A DNA stretch of 64,000 bases, taken from assembly GCF_001458215.1 (NCBI RefSeq), contig NZ_CYTW01000001.1, positions 1,984,001 through 2,048,000 of the forward strand. Direction: 5' to 3'. The position numbers were made by a program, and so were the translations under genes. The stretch is from Shimia thalassica. GTDB lineage: Bacteria > Pseudomonadota > Alphaproteobacteria > Rhodobacterales > Rhodobacteraceae. Below, piece by piece: positions 1-9,115 of this stretch. A model generated the notes under the pieces. That model had not been told where the DNA came from, ran no database searches, and saw only the letters and a program-made list of their open reading frames with translations. Each line of letters opens with the position of its first letter. The first letter of the stretch is position 1.

Positions 1-248
1 CGCACATTCAGCGGCCCGTCGTGATGATGGTAAATGGCGCGCTGCTCGGTTCCGTTCGCAAGACAGGAATCCAGCGCTTCGGTCAGTCCGGGCTGGCGGA
101 ACACCAGAACAAAGGGGCTGGTTTCGTCAGCCTTGGGATTAAGCGTCAAAGCCCCTTCATTTGCGGCAATGATACGTTTGTTCGATCCAACAAAGACCGA
201 CGGCATCGGGATGCCATGTACAAAGGATTTTGCAAGTGTCGCGCTCAT
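1..248 (-). CDS. PAS-domain sensor protein, 5' part only (probably PhoR-type histidine kinase)
   Basis: The reading frame starts at an ATG at 248 and runs off the left edge, so only the first 82 residues are visible. They contain a typical PAS-domain opening (PMPSVFVGSNKRIIAANEGA), in which a short hydrophobic strand is followed by 'I.AAN'. This start is characteristic of the cytoplasmic PAS domain of PhoR-like phosphate-sensing histidine kinases in Rhodobacterales, but the kinase core lies outside the window. It is transcribed away from the carbonic anhydrase/gmk cluster, with a 158-base AT-rich gap upstream. The PAS assignment comes from the sequence. The PhoR role is an inference, and another PAS kinase is possible. 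Confidence 0.55.
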   Translation of the reverse strand, partial: MSATLAKSFVHGIPMPSVFVGSNKRIIAANEGALTLNPKADETSPFVLVFRQPGLTEALDSCLANGTEQRAIYHHHDGPLNV

Positions 249-406
249 GGGTCAGGTCCGCCATTCAGATCACGGCCAGAGTTTCCGAGCCAAACAGATT
301 TGTAAACGGGGCAAAGCAAAAGTTTCACCCAGTTGTTACAATTCAATAAGCAGCTTTATAAACAAGATGTTACAAGTTAAACATCATGTTTTCTTGCAAC
401 TTTCCT

Positions 407-928
407 TTACAGGGCGACAAGACCGGCCCGAAAACGGCGCATGTTTTGCTGATAATGCAGCGCACTTCCACGCAGCCCGTTGATGGCCGCCTCGTCCAGC
501 GTGCGCACGACTTTGCCCGGTGCGCCCATGACAAGAGATCCATCCGGAATGACCTTGCCTTCGGTGACAAGCGCCCCTGCCCCGATCAGACAATTCTTGC
601 CGATCTTTGCCCCGTTCAGGACGGTTGCGCCCATTCCGATCAGGCTGTTTTCACCGATGGTGCACCCGTGCAGCATCGCCTTGTGTCCGATGGTACATCC
701 CTCACCAATTGTTAAGGGACATCCGGGATCGGTGTGCATGACCGTGTTTTCCTGCACGTTTGATCCCTTGCCGATCACGATGGTTTCATTGTCACCACGA
801 ATGGTGCATCCGAACCAGACCGACGCACCTTCTTCAATGCGGACATTGCCAATGACATTGGCGTCCGGTGCAACCCAGCTGTCTTCTGCAATGTCGGGGG
901 AAACCCCATCCAGTTGATAAATCGGCAT
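407..928 (-). CDS. gamma-class carbonic anhydrase family protein
   Basis: This 173-residue protein has the repeated hexapeptide pattern of a left-handed beta-helix ([20 protein letters not shown] and following turns). Three histidines at 65, 82 and 87 have the spacing of the zinc ligands of gamma-carbonic anhydrases (His, then His-x4-His). The family includes YrdA, PaaY and CaiE-like proteins, which form trimers with metal between subunits. Many members have weak or unproven CO2 hydratase activity. The start codon overlaps the stop of gmk by one base, so the two genes are translationally coupled. The substrate is not certain from sequence alone. Confidence 0.85.
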   Translation of the reverse strand: MPIYQLDGVSPDIAEDSWVAPDANVIGNVRIEEGASVWFGCTIRGDNETIVIGKGSNVQENTVMHTDPGCPLTIGEGCTIGHKAMLHGCTIGENSLIGMGATVLNGAKIGKNCLIGAGALVTEGKVIPDGSLVMGAPGKVVRTLDEAAINGLRGSALHYQQNMRRFRAGLVAL

Positions 929-1578
929 CAGGACATCTCCTCAAATTCCGCATGCAGGGTGCGCACGTGTTCTTGCAACATGGGTTGCTGTTCGCGGCGC
1001 ATCCGTTCCGCTGTGATGATGGTTTTCAATTCCTTTTCAGTGGCATCAAGATCATCATTCACCAGCACATAGTCATATGCGCCCCAGTGGCTGATCTCGT
1101 CCCAGCTTTTGAGCATCCGCTTGGAAATCACCTCTTCGCTGTCTTGGGCGCGCGACACAAGACGTCGATGCAGCTCCGTGATCGAGGGCGGCAGAATAAA
1201 GATCGACAGCGCGTGTTTGCCAAGGTTTGAATTGCGGATTTGCTGTTCGCCCTGCCAATCGACATCAAACAGAACGTCATTGCCGCTTTCGATCACCTTT
1301 TGCACAGGAGCCTGAGGCGATCCGTAAAAGTTGCCAAAAACGTGCGCGTGTTCCAGCATTTCACCGTTGGCGGCCATGCGTTTGAATTCATCTTCCGACA
1401 AAAAGTAGTATTCGCGGCCATGTTCTTCGCCGGTGCGCGGCGCACGGGTGGTTGCGGATACGGAAAAGCTGAGGCCCGGATCCCACTCCATCAAGCGTCG
1501 GGCCAGTGTCGATTTCCCTGCGCCGGACGGGGACGACAGGATCACAAGAAGGCCGCGGCGGTTGCTCATATCAGTCAT
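928..1578 (-). CDS. gmk: guanylate kinase
   Basis: Guanylate kinase phosphorylates GMP to GDP with ATP in the cytoplasm. The 216-residue protein has the P-loop [10 protein letters not shown] at about residues 15-24. The GMP-binding segment ([21 protein letters not shown]) follows, and the length is normal for the family. An internal Met at residue 4 could also be the start. The gene lies three bases after the yicC stop and overlaps the carbonic anhydrase start, giving a yicC-gmk-gammaCA operon. The yicC-gmk pairing is common in alphaproteobacteria. Confidence 0.96.
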   Translation of the reverse strand: MTDMSNRRGLLVILSSPSGAGKSTLARRLMEWDPGLSFSVSATTRAPRTGEEHGREYYFLSEDEFKRMAANGEMLEHAHVFGNFYGSPQAPVQKVIESGNDVLFDVDWQGEQQIRNSNLGKHALSIFILPPSITELHRRLVSRAQDSEEVISKRMLKSWDEISHWGAYDYVLVNDDLDATEKELKTIITAERMRREQQPMLQEHVRTLHAEFEEMS

Positions 1579-1581
1579 GTT

Positions 1582-2472
1582 TCATTCCACGTTTTGAACT
1601 TGTTCGCGCATCTGGTCGATCACCGCCTTGAGGTCCAGACCAATCCGCGTCAATTCTGCATTCTGTGACTTTGAGCACAACGTATTGGCCTCGCGGTTGA
1701 ATTCCTGCATGAGGAAATCCAGCTTGCGCCCGACGGGGCTTCCGGCGGAAAGAAGATCGCGCGCGGCATCGATATGGGCGCGCAACCGGTCCAGTTCCTC
1801 GGTGATGTCCTGTTTGACGGCAATGATCGCCAGCTCCTGTGCGATACGGCCTTCGTCCATGTCATCTGTGTTGTCCATGACCTTGGCCAGATTGCGCCGC
1901 AGCGCCGCAGCCGTTTCGTCGCGGCGGGCCTCAAGCACCTCTGCAGCAGCATCCGTCAGGTCCGCAATCGTGTTCAACTGGTCCTTCAGAACCGAATCGA
2001 GCGCCTCGCCCTCGGCACGGCGCATTTGCAGGAAAGCGTCCAGAAGGTCCGGCAAATCGGCCAGTATCGCCTCGCGCAGCGCCTTGGTATCCGTTTCGAT
2101 GCTGGCCGTATCCAGCACGCCGCGCAGCCCGAGAACATCACTGGCTGTAGACGGCGCAAGGGACAGCCCCCGGTCCATGGCCTGTGCTTCGATTTCGGTC
2201 ATGGCATCCAGAACAGCCGACAACTGCGCACTGTTCAAAGCCAGCGATTCACCCTCGTCGTCCCGCGACACCCGCAACGAGATGCTGACCGATCCGCGTG
2301 CCATCGCTTTGCCAAGGATCGCCCGCATGGCGGGTTCGAGACCTTCAATCCAGTCGGGAACGCGCAAGCGCAAATCCAGACCTTTGGCGTTCACGCCGCG
2401 CATGTCCATGGCCCAGGTAAACCCTTGCGCCATTCCTTTTTGCACAGCAAATCCCGTCATTGATTGCAGCAA
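1582..2472 (-). CDS. YicC/YloC family endoribonuclease
   Basis: The N-terminus carries the family hallmark QSMTGFA, and the C-terminus has the conserved segment that in E. coli YicC includes 'EFNREANTLCSKS'. YicC-like proteins are RNases implicated in small-RNA and mRNA turnover. I chose a TTG start at 2472 because a strong AAGGAG lies seven bases upstream and the protein then begins M-LQSMTGFA, as in relatives. A GTG at 2502 is in frame, but it would place the Shine-Dalgarno sequence inside the gene. This gives 296 residues, close to the usual size. It is first in the operon with gmk. Confidence 0.9.
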   Translation of the reverse strand: MLQSMTGFAVQKGMAQGFTWAMDMRGVNAKGLDLRLRVPDWIEGLEPAMRAILGKAMARGSVSISLRVSRDDEGESLALNSAQLSAVLDAMTEIEAQAMDRGLSLAPSTASDVLGLRGVLDTASIETDTKALREAILADLPDLLDAFLQMRRAEGEALDSVLKDQLNTIADLTDAAAEVLEARRDETAAALRRNLAKVMDNTDDMDEGRIAQELAIIAVKQDITEELDRLRAHIDAARDLLSAGSPVGRKLDFLMQEFNREANTLCSKSQNAELTRIGLDLKAVIDQMREQVQNVE

Positions 2473-2646
2473 AGGGTCTCTCCTTTTTTGTTGTTGTGAC
2501 ACCTAAAGCCATACCACCCTTTGGCGCAAGCGGTTGACAGCAAGACAGCGTTGGAAGTTAACCAATTCCTTCGATTTTTCACCGCATTTCTCGAAAAGCT
2601 GACATAGATTGTTAAGGGAAAATTAGTGTTTTGAAAGGTGAAGGAC

Positions 2647-3267
2647 ATGTGGTCGATCGGTGGCTCCAAGACAGATGCAGGGAAATCCGTTCCGAACAGA
2701 CAAACCGATCCACATATGTTGGCGATCGAAGAGTATTGGGAGTCCCTGCGCAACACACGCTGTGTGCCGTCCCGCGCAGAGGTGGACCCGCGCAGTATGC
2801 AAAAATCTTTGGGACAGGCCTTTATCCTTGAGCGGATCGCACCGGGCATGGCCCGCTTTCGGGTTGCGGGGCATCTGGTGAGCGATCTGATGGGTGTCGA
2901 TGTCCGTGGCATGCCCCTGAGCGCGCTGATCACACCGGACTCGCGTGACGGGTTTCGCGATGTTCTCGAGCAGGTGTTTCGCGGACCGGCCAAAGCCACG
3001 CTGCAACTTGCTTCTGAAACGGGACTGGGCCGCCCTTCCCTAAGTGCCGAAATGCTATTGCTGCCCCTAAGCGGTCATCGTGGTGACGTATCGCGTGTGC
3101 TGGGTGGCGTGTCCTTCACCGGACAGATCGGCGCGCGGCCGCACCGGCTGGGCCTGAAAGGAAGCTTTCTGCGTCAGTTGAAACGCCCTGTCGGTGCCTT
3201 TCATGAAGGGACCAAAGAACAATCCCGCCCGACACAGGTGTCTTATCTGCGGGTTGTCGAGGCCTGA
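2647..3267 (+). CDS. PAS domain-containing protein (PAS_5-like)
   Basis: This soluble protein of about 206 residues matches the short PAS proteins widespread in Rhodobacterales. It has an N-terminal 'IEEYWESLR' helix, then 'VPSRAEVDPRSM..L..AFILERI..GMARFRVAGHLVSDLMGVDVRGMPLS', which is the PAS_5 signature, and a variable basic C-terminus. There is no output domain, so it may work as a partner or co-sensor. I placed the start at ATG 2647 because GAAAGG lies nine bases upstream; a GTG at 2638 is also in frame. The gene is divergent from yicC and convergent with the DAHP synthase gene across a shared terminator. Its function is unknown. Confidence 0.75.
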   Translation: MWSIGGSKTDAGKSVPNRQTDPHMLAIEEYWESLRNTRCVPSRAEVDPRSMQKSLGQAFILERIAPGMARFRVAGHLVSDLMGVDVRGMPLSALITPDSRDGFRDVLEQVFRGPAKATLQLASETGLGRPSLSAEMLLLPLSGHRGDVSRVLGGVSFTGQIGARPHRLGLKGSFLRQLKRPVGAFHEGTKEQSRPTQVSYLRVVEA

Positions 3268-3276
3268 CTCTACGAA

Positions 3277-3310
3277 AAAGGCGCGGCCCTTTATGGACCG
3301 CGCCTTTCTT
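3277..3310. terminator. bidirectional rho-independent terminator
   Basis: The arms AAAGGCGCGG and CCGCGCCTTT enclose a short loop. A-rich sequence lies on one side and T-rich on the other, between the convergent PAS gene and the DAHP synthase gene. Confidence 0.8.
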
Positions 3311-3327
3311 ACAATTTCAAGAACCGC

Positions 3328-4695
3328 TTAGACGGCTTCGGCTTGGCGCGTTTCACGCAAAGACGACAGCTCTTCGGCGACAAGGAATGCCAACTCGAGA
3401 GACTGAGATGCATTCAAACGCGGATCACAGGCTGTGTGATACCGATCTGACAGATCCTCTTCGGTCACTGCACGGACACCACCGGTACATTCTGTAACGT
3501 CCTGACCGGTCATCTCGAAATGCACGCCACCCGGAACAGTGCCTTCGGCCTTGTGAACGCCAAAGAACTCGCGGACTTCGCGCAGAACGCTGTCAAACGG
3601 ACGGGTTTTATAACCCGTGGCCGACTTGATCGTGTTGCCGTGCATCGGATCACAGGTCCACAGCACGTTTGCGCCTTCTTCCTGAACGGCTTTCACCAGA
3701 CGAGGCAGGTGTTCGCCAACACTGCCCGCACCAAAGCGCGCGATCAATGTCAGGCGCCCGGCTTCGTTTTCAGGGTTCAGTTTCGCCATCAGCACTTTGA
3801 GGTCTTCTGCTGTCGTGGTGGGACCACACTTCAGACCAATCGGGTTGAGGACACCGCTGCAATACTCTACGTGGGCGCCATCGGGCTGACGGGTACGGTC
3901 ACCAATCCAGATCATGTGACCCGAGCCGGCCAGCCATTTGCCGGATGTCGAATCCAGACGTGTCAGCGCCTCTTCATACTCCAGAAGCAAGCCTTCGTGG
4001 CTGGTATAGAAATCAACCGTGCGCAGTGCGCTGGATGTGGCCGAGCTGACGCCGGCGGCCTTCATGAAATCAAGCGCGTTGCTGATACGGTTGGCCATAT
4101 CGCGATATTTCGTGGCCTTTTCACCTTCGGTAAAGCCAAGCGTCCACGAGTGTACCTGATGAACGTCAGCGTAACCGCCTGTTGAAAATGCGCGCAACAG
4201 GTTCAGCGTTGCAGCCGCCTGCGTATAGGCTTGCAGCATTTTCTTGGGGTCGGGAATGCGCGAGGCTGATGTGAAGTCCAGCTCGTTGATGATGTCACCG
4301 CGATAGCTGGGCAATTCGATACCATCCACGGTTTCGGTCGGTGCCGAACGTGGTTTCGCGAACTGGCCCGCCATGCGTCCGACTTTGACAACCGGCACCT
4401 TGGCGCCATAGGTCAAAACCATCGCCATTTGCAGCATCACTTTGAACGTGTCGCGGATGCCATCTGCGGAAAACTGTTCAAAGCTCTCGGCGCAATCGCC
4501 CCCTTGCAACAAAAATGCTTCGCCGCGCGAGGCGGCACCGAGTTGTTCCTTCAGGCGGCGCGCCTCACCGGCAAAGACGAGTGGCGGATAACTGGCCAAC
4601 TGGGCCTCCACGGCCTTCAGTGCGTCCTCATCCGTATAATCAGGCATCTGGATCCGCGGTTTGTTCCGCCAGCCAGATTTTACCCATTCTGCCAT
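3328..4695 (-). CDS. aroG: class II 3-deoxy-7-phosphoheptulonate (DAHP) synthase
   Basis: The enzyme condenses phosphoenolpyruvate and erythrose 4-phosphate, the first step of the shikimate pathway. The 455-residue protein is a plant/class II type. It has GGDCAESF near residue 66, [11 protein letters not shown] near 107, the KCGP segment and DPMHGNT, all conserved active-site regions. Class II enzymes need a divalent metal bound by Cys, His, Glu and Asp. The Cys of GGDCAE is present. The gene is monocistronic, divergent from the GlxA-type regulator across a 270-base gap with a perfect palindrome. Confidence 0.96.
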   Translation of the reverse strand: MAEWVKSGWRNKPRIQMPDYTDEDALKAVEAQLASYPPLVFAGEARRLKEQLGAASRGEAFLLQGGDCAESFEQFSADGIRDTFKVMLQMAMVLTYGAKVPVVKVGRMAGQFAKPRSAPTETVDGIELPSYRGDIINELDFTSASRIPDPKKMLQAYTQAAATLNLLRAFSTGGYADVHQVHSWTLGFTEGEKATKYRDMANRISNALDFMKAAGVSSATSSALRTVDFYTSHEGLLLEYEEALTRLDSTSGKWLAGSGHMIWIGDRTRQPDGAHVEYCSGVLNPIGLKCGPTTTAEDLKVLMAKLNPENEAGRLTLIARFGAGSVGEHLPRLVKAVQEEGANVLWTCDPMHGNTIKSATGYKTRPFDSVLREVREFFGVHKAEGTVPGGVHFEMTGQDVTECTGGVRAVTEEDLSDRYHTACDPRLNASQSLELAFLVAEELSSLRETRQAEAV

Positions 4696-4782
4696 TGTCT
4701 TAACTCCGGTAAAAAATGTTCAGGCCCTCTCTATACAAAAGGTCTTGAGCAAGGGCCATAACTGAATTAATGCGCCATTCAT

Positions 4783-4803
4783 CAAACTTGAAATTCAAGT
4801 TTG
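4783..4803. promoter_or_regulatory. perfect 10+1+10 palindrome, candidate operator
   Basis: Arms CAAACTTGAA and TTCAAGTTTG flank one central A. The site lies 88 bases upstream of the DAHP synthase start and 163 bases upstream of the GlxA-type gene. There is no T-tract, so a protein-binding site is more likely than a terminator. The arm style resembles MarR/LacI-type operators, but the factor is not known. Confidence 0.5.
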
Positions 4804-4965
4804 TTCGTCGTGTTTGGAACAGTTCAATGTTGCGGACCCGTCAGAACCAAGTTGTCCTTCAACTTCCGACCGAAACGCTTTGGGGCCTTGACCTGTGATG
4901 GTCATCTGGCGCTAACATTGAAACACTTGGCGAAAATCGCCCCTCCACTTTGAGGATAACCCAGC

Positions 4966-5970
4966 ATGTCACAGCTGAAACGTCTCAGTGCAAGCCTTGA
5001 AAATGGTGCCAAACCGCGCCGCTTTATCTTTGTTTTGCTTGATAATTTCACGCTTTTGTCTTTTGCGTCGGCATTGGACTGTTTGCGATTGGCCAATCGA
5101 CACACAGACACCCCCTTGTACGAGTGGCACTTGATTGGAGAAGGCGGTGAAACTGCGAAATGCTCGACAGACACCGAGTTTTCGCTTCAAAGCGATCTGA
5201 TCGATTTGCACCGTGATGATACGGTTATCCTGTGCGGCGGTCTGGACATTTTGAACGTCACCTCCAAGCGGTTGCTGAACTGGCTGCGACGAGAGGCCCG
5301 CAAAGGTGTGCGCATCGGTGGGCTTTGTACCGCCGCCTATCCGATGGCCAAGGCGGGGCTTCTGGATGGAAAGCGGGCAACGATTCACTGGGAAAACCAG
5401 GACAGCTTTTCCGAGGAATTCCCCGAGGTCGAGCTGAGCAAATCCGTCTTTGTCATCGACGGGAACCGCATGACCACTGCGGGTGGCACGTCTTCGATCG
5501 ATATGTTCTTGCAGATCATCGCGAATGACCACGGTGAGGAACTGGCCAATTGGGTTGCGGATCAACAGATCTATTCGTCGATCCGCACGGATCAGGACAC
5601 ACAGCGTCTGTCGGTGCCCACACGGATCGGTGTGCGACACCCGAAACTCAGCCAGGTGATCCAGATGATGGAAGCCAATATTGAAGAGCCGATCAGCCCT
5701 TCAATTCTGGCCAAGGATGTGGGCATGTCCACTCGACAGCTGGAACGCCTGTTCCGGCGTTATCTCAATCGCTCGCCCAAACGCTATTACATGGAATTGC
5801 GTCTGCAAAAGGCGCGCAACCTGTTGATGCAAACCGATATGAGCGTGATCAACGTGGCTCTGGCCTGCGGATTTGCCTCGCCGTCGCATTTCTCAAAGTG
5901 CTATCGCGCCCATTACGACACGACCCCGTATCGTGAACGCGGCACCCAAGCGGCCCGCCTGTCGATCTAG
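4966..5970 (+). CDS. GlxA family transcriptional regulator (DJ-1/PfpI-like domain + AraC HTH)
   Basis: This 334-residue protein has an N-terminal DJ-1/PfpI-like domain (about residues 18-190) with the nucleophile-elbow-like GLCTAAYPMAKAGLL. A C-terminal AraC-type double helix-turn-helix follows (about 225-325; 'ISPSILAKDVGMSTRQLERLFRRYL' and 'VINVALACGFASPSHFSKCYR'). The group includes GbdR, CdhR and ArgR of Pseudomonas, which respond to glycine betaine, carnitine or arginine. Similarity to GbdR-like members suggests a quaternary amine or amino-acid effector, but no target operon is adjacent. An AGGATAACCCAGC leader precedes the ATG. The gene ends at a strong shared terminator. Confidence 0.88.
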   Translation: MSQLKRLSASLENGAKPRRFIFVLLDNFTLLSFASALDCLRLANRHTDTPLYEWHLIGEGGETAKCSTDTEFSLQSDLIDLHRDDTVILCGGLDILNVTSKRLLNWLRREARKGVRIGGLCTAAYPMAKAGLLDGKRATIHWENQDSFSEEFPEVELSKSVFVIDGNRMTTAGGTSSIDMFLQIIANDHGEELANWVADQQIYSSIRTDQDTQRLSVPTRIGVRHPKLSQVIQMMEANIEEPISPSILAKDVGMSTRQLERLFRRYLNRSPKRYYMELRLQKARNLLMQTDMSVINVALACGFASPSHFSKCYRAHYDTTPYRERGTQAARLSI

Positions 5971-6014
5971 AGCTTGCGCTTTTTGGCCAACGGCACGCCG
6001 ACCGAAAACAAAAA

Positions 6015-6044
6015 TGGGCCTTGCGACACCCGCCGCAAGGCCCA
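6015..6044. terminator. bidirectional terminator hairpin
   Basis: Perfect 11-base arms TGGGCCTTGCG / CGCAAGGCCCA enclose an 8-base loop, with A-rich sequence before and T-rich after. It sits between the convergent GlxA-type gene and the small secreted protein gene. Confidence 0.8.
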
Positions 6045-6067
6045 ATTCATTTCGACCGTCGAGGCCT

Positions 6068-6505
6068 TTAAAACAGCATGTTCAGCGCATGGAAATCCGC
6101 GTCAAAGCGGAAATTCAACAAACGCGGGCGGTTGTTCACGGTGTGCATCAGCAGATAGACATAGAGATACTGCTCGTCGTTCCAGTACCCGATGATTTCC
6201 TGCCGAAAACCGTTTTTGTGAATTTCAGAGCGGATCAGGGCAACGTCCGTAAAATCGGTTTTGTAGAGCACGCGCATTTTTGTATCGAGCGCGGCCAGCT
6301 CCTTGTTGTCGGGCTGGCCCAGTGATTCAAACATGCGGATCGCATCCCCCAGCCTGCGCTGTTTGATCAAGGCGTCCATTTCTTCGCGGGCTTCATTATA
6401 GGTTTCGCGCGGACCAATCTTTGTCTCTTCCTGCGCGGTGGCGGCCATCGGTGCCAACGCCGCAAAAACGACAAGGGAGGAAACTTTGAAAAGTGTTTTG
6501 ATCAT
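6068..6505 (-). CDS. small secreted protein of unknown function
   Basis: This 145-residue protein has a clear Sec signal peptide (MIKTLFKVSSLVVFAALAPMAATAQ, cleavage after ATA-Q or nearby). A charged helical stretch follows (ETYNEAREEMDALIKQRRLGDAIRMFESLG), then a mixed C-terminal half rich in aromatic residues (YWNDEQYLYVYLLMHTVNN). I recognise no domain. The periplasmic location is inferred from the signal peptide. It lies 57 bases downstream of the PQQ-type dehydrogenase on the same strand, so co-transcription is possible, but nothing links the two functions. Confidence 0.75.
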   Translation of the reverse strand: MIKTLFKVSSLVVFAALAPMAATAQEETKIGPRETYNEAREEMDALIKQRRLGDAIRMFESLGQPDNKELAALDTKMRVLYKTDFTDVALIRSEIHKNGFRQEIIGYWNDEQYLYVYLLMHTVNNRPRLLNFRFDADFHALNMLF

Positions 6506-6562
6506 TGGAAGCCCTTTCTGGCAGTTGGATCAAGTTTGGCCTTGTAAAACGGTCAAGGTCAA

Positions 6563-7663
6563 TCAATCCCTTGGGGAAATCCGAAAAATTGCTCCCTGAT
6601 CTTCTGCTATAAACCAGATTGCGCCGTCTGGCGCTTCCCGGATGTCACGCACACGGGCGGTTTCATCACTTTTCAACCGCTCCCGCTCGCTCAGCTTTGA
6701 TCCCGAGAGCCTTGAAATAAAATCAAACTTCAGGCTTCCAACAAACATATGTCCCCGCCATTCCGGCCACAGCTTGCCGGAATAAATCATCAAACCAGAC
6801 GGCGCGATGGACGGGTCCCAGAAGAACTTGGGCTGTTCCAACCCGGATTTAGATGTGCCTTCCCCGATTTTTGCGCCCGAATAATGCGTGCCATAGGAAA
6901 TCACCGGCCAGCCATAATTGCGCCCTGCACGAATGCGGTTCACCTCGTCGCCTCCTTTCGCGCCGTGCTCAACCGCCCACAGGTTGCCGTTTCGGTCCAA
7001 GGCCGCGCCTTGCGGATTGCGATGCCCATAGGACCAGATCTCTGGTTGGGCAGCGGCATTAGACACAAAAGGATTATCCGCCGGAACAGCACCGGTTCGG
7101 GTGATGCGGATGATGCTTCCGTTATGGCGCCCAAGATCCTGCGCTGACGGCCGATCCCCACGTTCGCCCAAAGTCACAAACAGGGTGCCATCCCGCGCCT
7201 CGACAATCCGGCTTCCGAAGTGGCGCCCGCCCTTTGACCCCGGTGCCATCTCGAAAATCTGACGCACATCCGACAGGCGGTTTGAATTGGCCTTCAAAGT
7301 GGCCCGCGCCACCGCCGTGCCTGCGCCGCCGCCTTGTTTCTTACTGTAGGACAGGAACAGTTCGCGCCGGTTTTCAAAATCGCGGGGCACCATAACATCC
7401 AGAAGTCCGCCCTGGTTTTGCACAGCGACATTTGGCAAGCCTTTGATCTGGTGCTTCTTTCCCTGAGGGGTGACTTGCCACAGCTTGCCTTCACGTTCGG
7501 TCACAAGGAAACTACCGTCTGGCAAAAAAGCCAAGGCCCAAGGCGTGCGAAATCCGACAGCCATCTTTGTGAGGGTCAACGCCCCCTTCTGTGAGGAAAT
7601 CACTTGCGCCTGCACCACCACAGGCAGAAGCCACACGCATATTACCAAAAGAAGACGCAGCAT
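6563..7663 (-). CDS. PQQ-dependent sugar dehydrogenase (GSDH/YliI family)
   Basis: This secreted six-bladed beta-propeller of about 366 residues belongs to the soluble aldose sugar dehydrogenase family. Landmarks are FRTPWALAFLPDGSFLVTEREGKLW, 'GSRIVEARDGTLFVTLGERGD', 'YGHRNPQGAALD' and 'WAVEHGAKGGDEVN'. The His and Arg/Lys residues in these segments bind PQQ or act as catalytic base in relatives. I chose the ATG at 7663 (MLRLLLVICVWLLPVVVQA) because GGAG lies eight bases upstream and a signal peptide follows directly. An upstream in-frame ATG would bury that signal. The gene is divergent from the amino-acid binding protein gene. The real sugar substrate is unknown. Confidence 0.85.
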   Translation of the reverse strand: MLRLLLVICVWLLPVVVQAQVISSQKGALTLTKMAVGFRTPWALAFLPDGSFLVTEREGKLWQVTPQGKKHQIKGLPNVAVQNQGGLLDVMVPRDFENRRELFLSYSKKQGGGAGTAVARATLKANSNRLSDVRQIFEMAPGSKGGRHFGSRIVEARDGTLFVTLGERGDRPSAQDLGRHNGSIIRITRTGAVPADNPFVSNAAAQPEIWSYGHRNPQGAALDRNGNLWAVEHGAKGGDEVNRIRAGRNYGWPVISYGTHYSGAKIGEGTSKSGLEQPKFFWDPSIAPSGLMIYSGKLWPEWRGHMFVGSLKFDFISRLSGSKLSERERLKSDETARVRDIREAPDGAIWFIAEDQGAIFRISPRD

Positions 7664-7705
7664 TCGAATATCTCCAACAAGTATCAGGTCACAAGGCAGC
7701 AAGAG

Positions 7706-7726
7706 TTTGCACATATATAGTGCAAA
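7706..7726. promoter_or_regulatory. NtrC-like palindrome upstream of amino-acid transporter
   Basis: Perfect arms TTTGCAC and GTGCAAA are separated by ATATATA. The core TGCAC-N7-GTGCA has the geometry of the NtrC binding consensus. It lies about 106 bases upstream of the binding-protein start and 43 bases upstream of the divergent dehydrogenase start. No clear sigma-54 promoter is visible. In Rhodobacter capsulatus NtrC is known to act with the housekeeping sigma factor, so this does not exclude NtrC. Confidence 0.5.
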
Positions 7727-7831
7727 CAAAGGCTAAATCCTTGTCTATCCCCCTTTTCATTCGAAAATTTGCGGCATAGGCTCGTGACCGGTAATCAAGA
7801 TATCCAATAAATCCAAATAGGGAGTGGACTT

Positions 7832-9016
7832 ATGAAAAAACTGCTGATGGCATCTGCTGCCGCGGCCCTGATGACGGGCGCCGCCTCGGCTGAAGACATT
7901 AAAATGGGCGTGATTCTGGGCTTTACCGGCCCGATCGAATCTCTGACCCCTGCAATGGCTGCTGGCGCCGAAGTCGCCATGGCCGAAGTCACCGCAAGCG
8001 GCAAACTGATGGGTGGCGCGTCTGTTACTCCGGTACGTGCGGATTCGACCTGCATCGATGCGGGCGCTGCAACAGCTGCCGCCGAACGCCTGATCACCGC
8101 AGAAGGTGTCAAAGGTATCATGGGCGCTGACTGTTCGGGTGTGACCGGTGCGGTTCTGGCCAACGTCGCCGTGCCAAACGGCATGGTCATGATTTCGCCT
8201 TCCGCAACATCGCCTGCTCTTTCGGATGCAGAAGACAACGGCATGTTCTTCCGCACCGCCCCATCGGATGCCCGTCAGGGTCAGGTTCTGGCCACTGTTC
8301 TGCTTGAGCGCGGATTCAAATCGGCGGCTTTGACCTATACCAACAACGACTATGGTAAAGGTCTCGCAGACAGCATCTCGGCAGCCTTCAAGGCAGGCGG
8401 CGGTGAAATCACTGCAACCACAGCGCACGAAGACGGCAAAGCTGACTACTCGGCAGAAGTTGCGGCACTGGCATCGGCTGGTGGCGACATCCTGATCGTG
8501 GCCGGTTACGTTGACCAAGGTGGCCCCGGCGTGATCCGCGCAGCACTGGACACAGGCGCGTTCGAAACCTTTGCTCTGCCTGACGGTATGATCGGCACCG
8601 CGCTGGAAACCAACTTTGGCGACGAAATCGAAGGGTCGATCGGCACGGTACCAGGCAGTGAAGCTGCTGATCCGTCGAAAGTTCTCGAAGCTGTTGCAGC
8701 GACCGGTGCAGATGCATCCGGCCCCTACATCGGCGAAAGCTATGACGCTGCTGCATTGATCATGCTGGCAATGCAGGCTGCCGGATCGACCGATCCCAAG
8801 GCTTATTCTGCCAAGATCATGGACGTTGCAAACGCACCGGGTGAACCGATTGCTGCGGGCGAGCTGGACAAAGCTCTCGAAATCCTCGCGGGTGGCGGCG
8901 AAATCGACTATGTCGGCGCGACAGCTGTTGAGCTGATCGGTGGCGGTGAAGCCTCTGGTGGATACCGTGAAATCGAGATCAAAGGTGGTAAGATGACCAC
9001 TGCCCAATATCGCTAA
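7832..9016 (+). CDS. branched-chain/hydrophobic amino-acid ABC transporter substrate-binding protein
   Basis: This 394-residue periplasmic protein has a standard signal peptide (MKKLLMASAAAALMTGAASA-ED). It has the Leu/Ile/Val-binding fold: an opening IKMGVILGFTGPIESLTPAMAAG, then 'ADSTCIDAGAATAAAERLI' and 'IGESYDAAALIMLAMQAA'. It should deliver amino acids to the LivHM permease and LivGF ATPases encoded just downstream. GGGAG lies seven bases before the ATG. A strong terminator between this gene and livG explains how it can be made in excess over the membrane components. Exact ligand specificity cannot be read from the sequence; amide or other polar amino acids are possible. Confidence 0.92.
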   Translation: MKKLLMASAAAALMTGAASAEDIKMGVILGFTGPIESLTPAMAAGAEVAMAEVTASGKLMGGASVTPVRADSTCIDAGAATAAAERLITAEGVKGIMGADCSGVTGAVLANVAVPNGMVMISPSATSPALSDAEDNGMFFRTAPSDARQGQVLATVLLERGFKSAALTYTNNDYGKGLADSISAAFKAGGGEITATTAHEDGKADYSAEVAALASAGGDILIVAGYVDQGGPGVIRAALDTGAFETFALPDGMIGTALETNFGDEIEGSIGTVPGSEAADPSKVLEAVAATGADASGPYIGESYDAAALIMLAMQAAGSTDPKAYSAKIMDVANAPGEPIAAGELDKALEILAGGGEIDYVGATAVELIGGGEASGGYREIEIKGGKMTTAQYR

Positions 9017-9044
9017 GACCTGTTAAAAGGTTGGCTTAATATCG

Positions 9045-9074
9045 AACAGCCCGGACATGTTCCGGGCTGTTTCA
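9045..9074 (+). terminator. intra-operon terminator after binding-protein gene
   Basis: Perfect 11-base arms AACAGCCCGGA / TCCGGGCTGTT have a 5-base loop and a short T run. It sits 28 bases after the binding-protein stop and before livG, and probably allows partial read-through. Confidence 0.8.
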
Positions 9075-9115
9075 AATTTCTGTAAGGCGCAACGAACGCC
9101 AACGGGGGAAGACAT

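Noticed and set aside
7757-9007. 416-codon open frame opposite the amino-acid binding protein gene
   Set aside because: It is an exact antisense shadow of a clear family member and its translation is rich in Cys, His and Arg with no domain.
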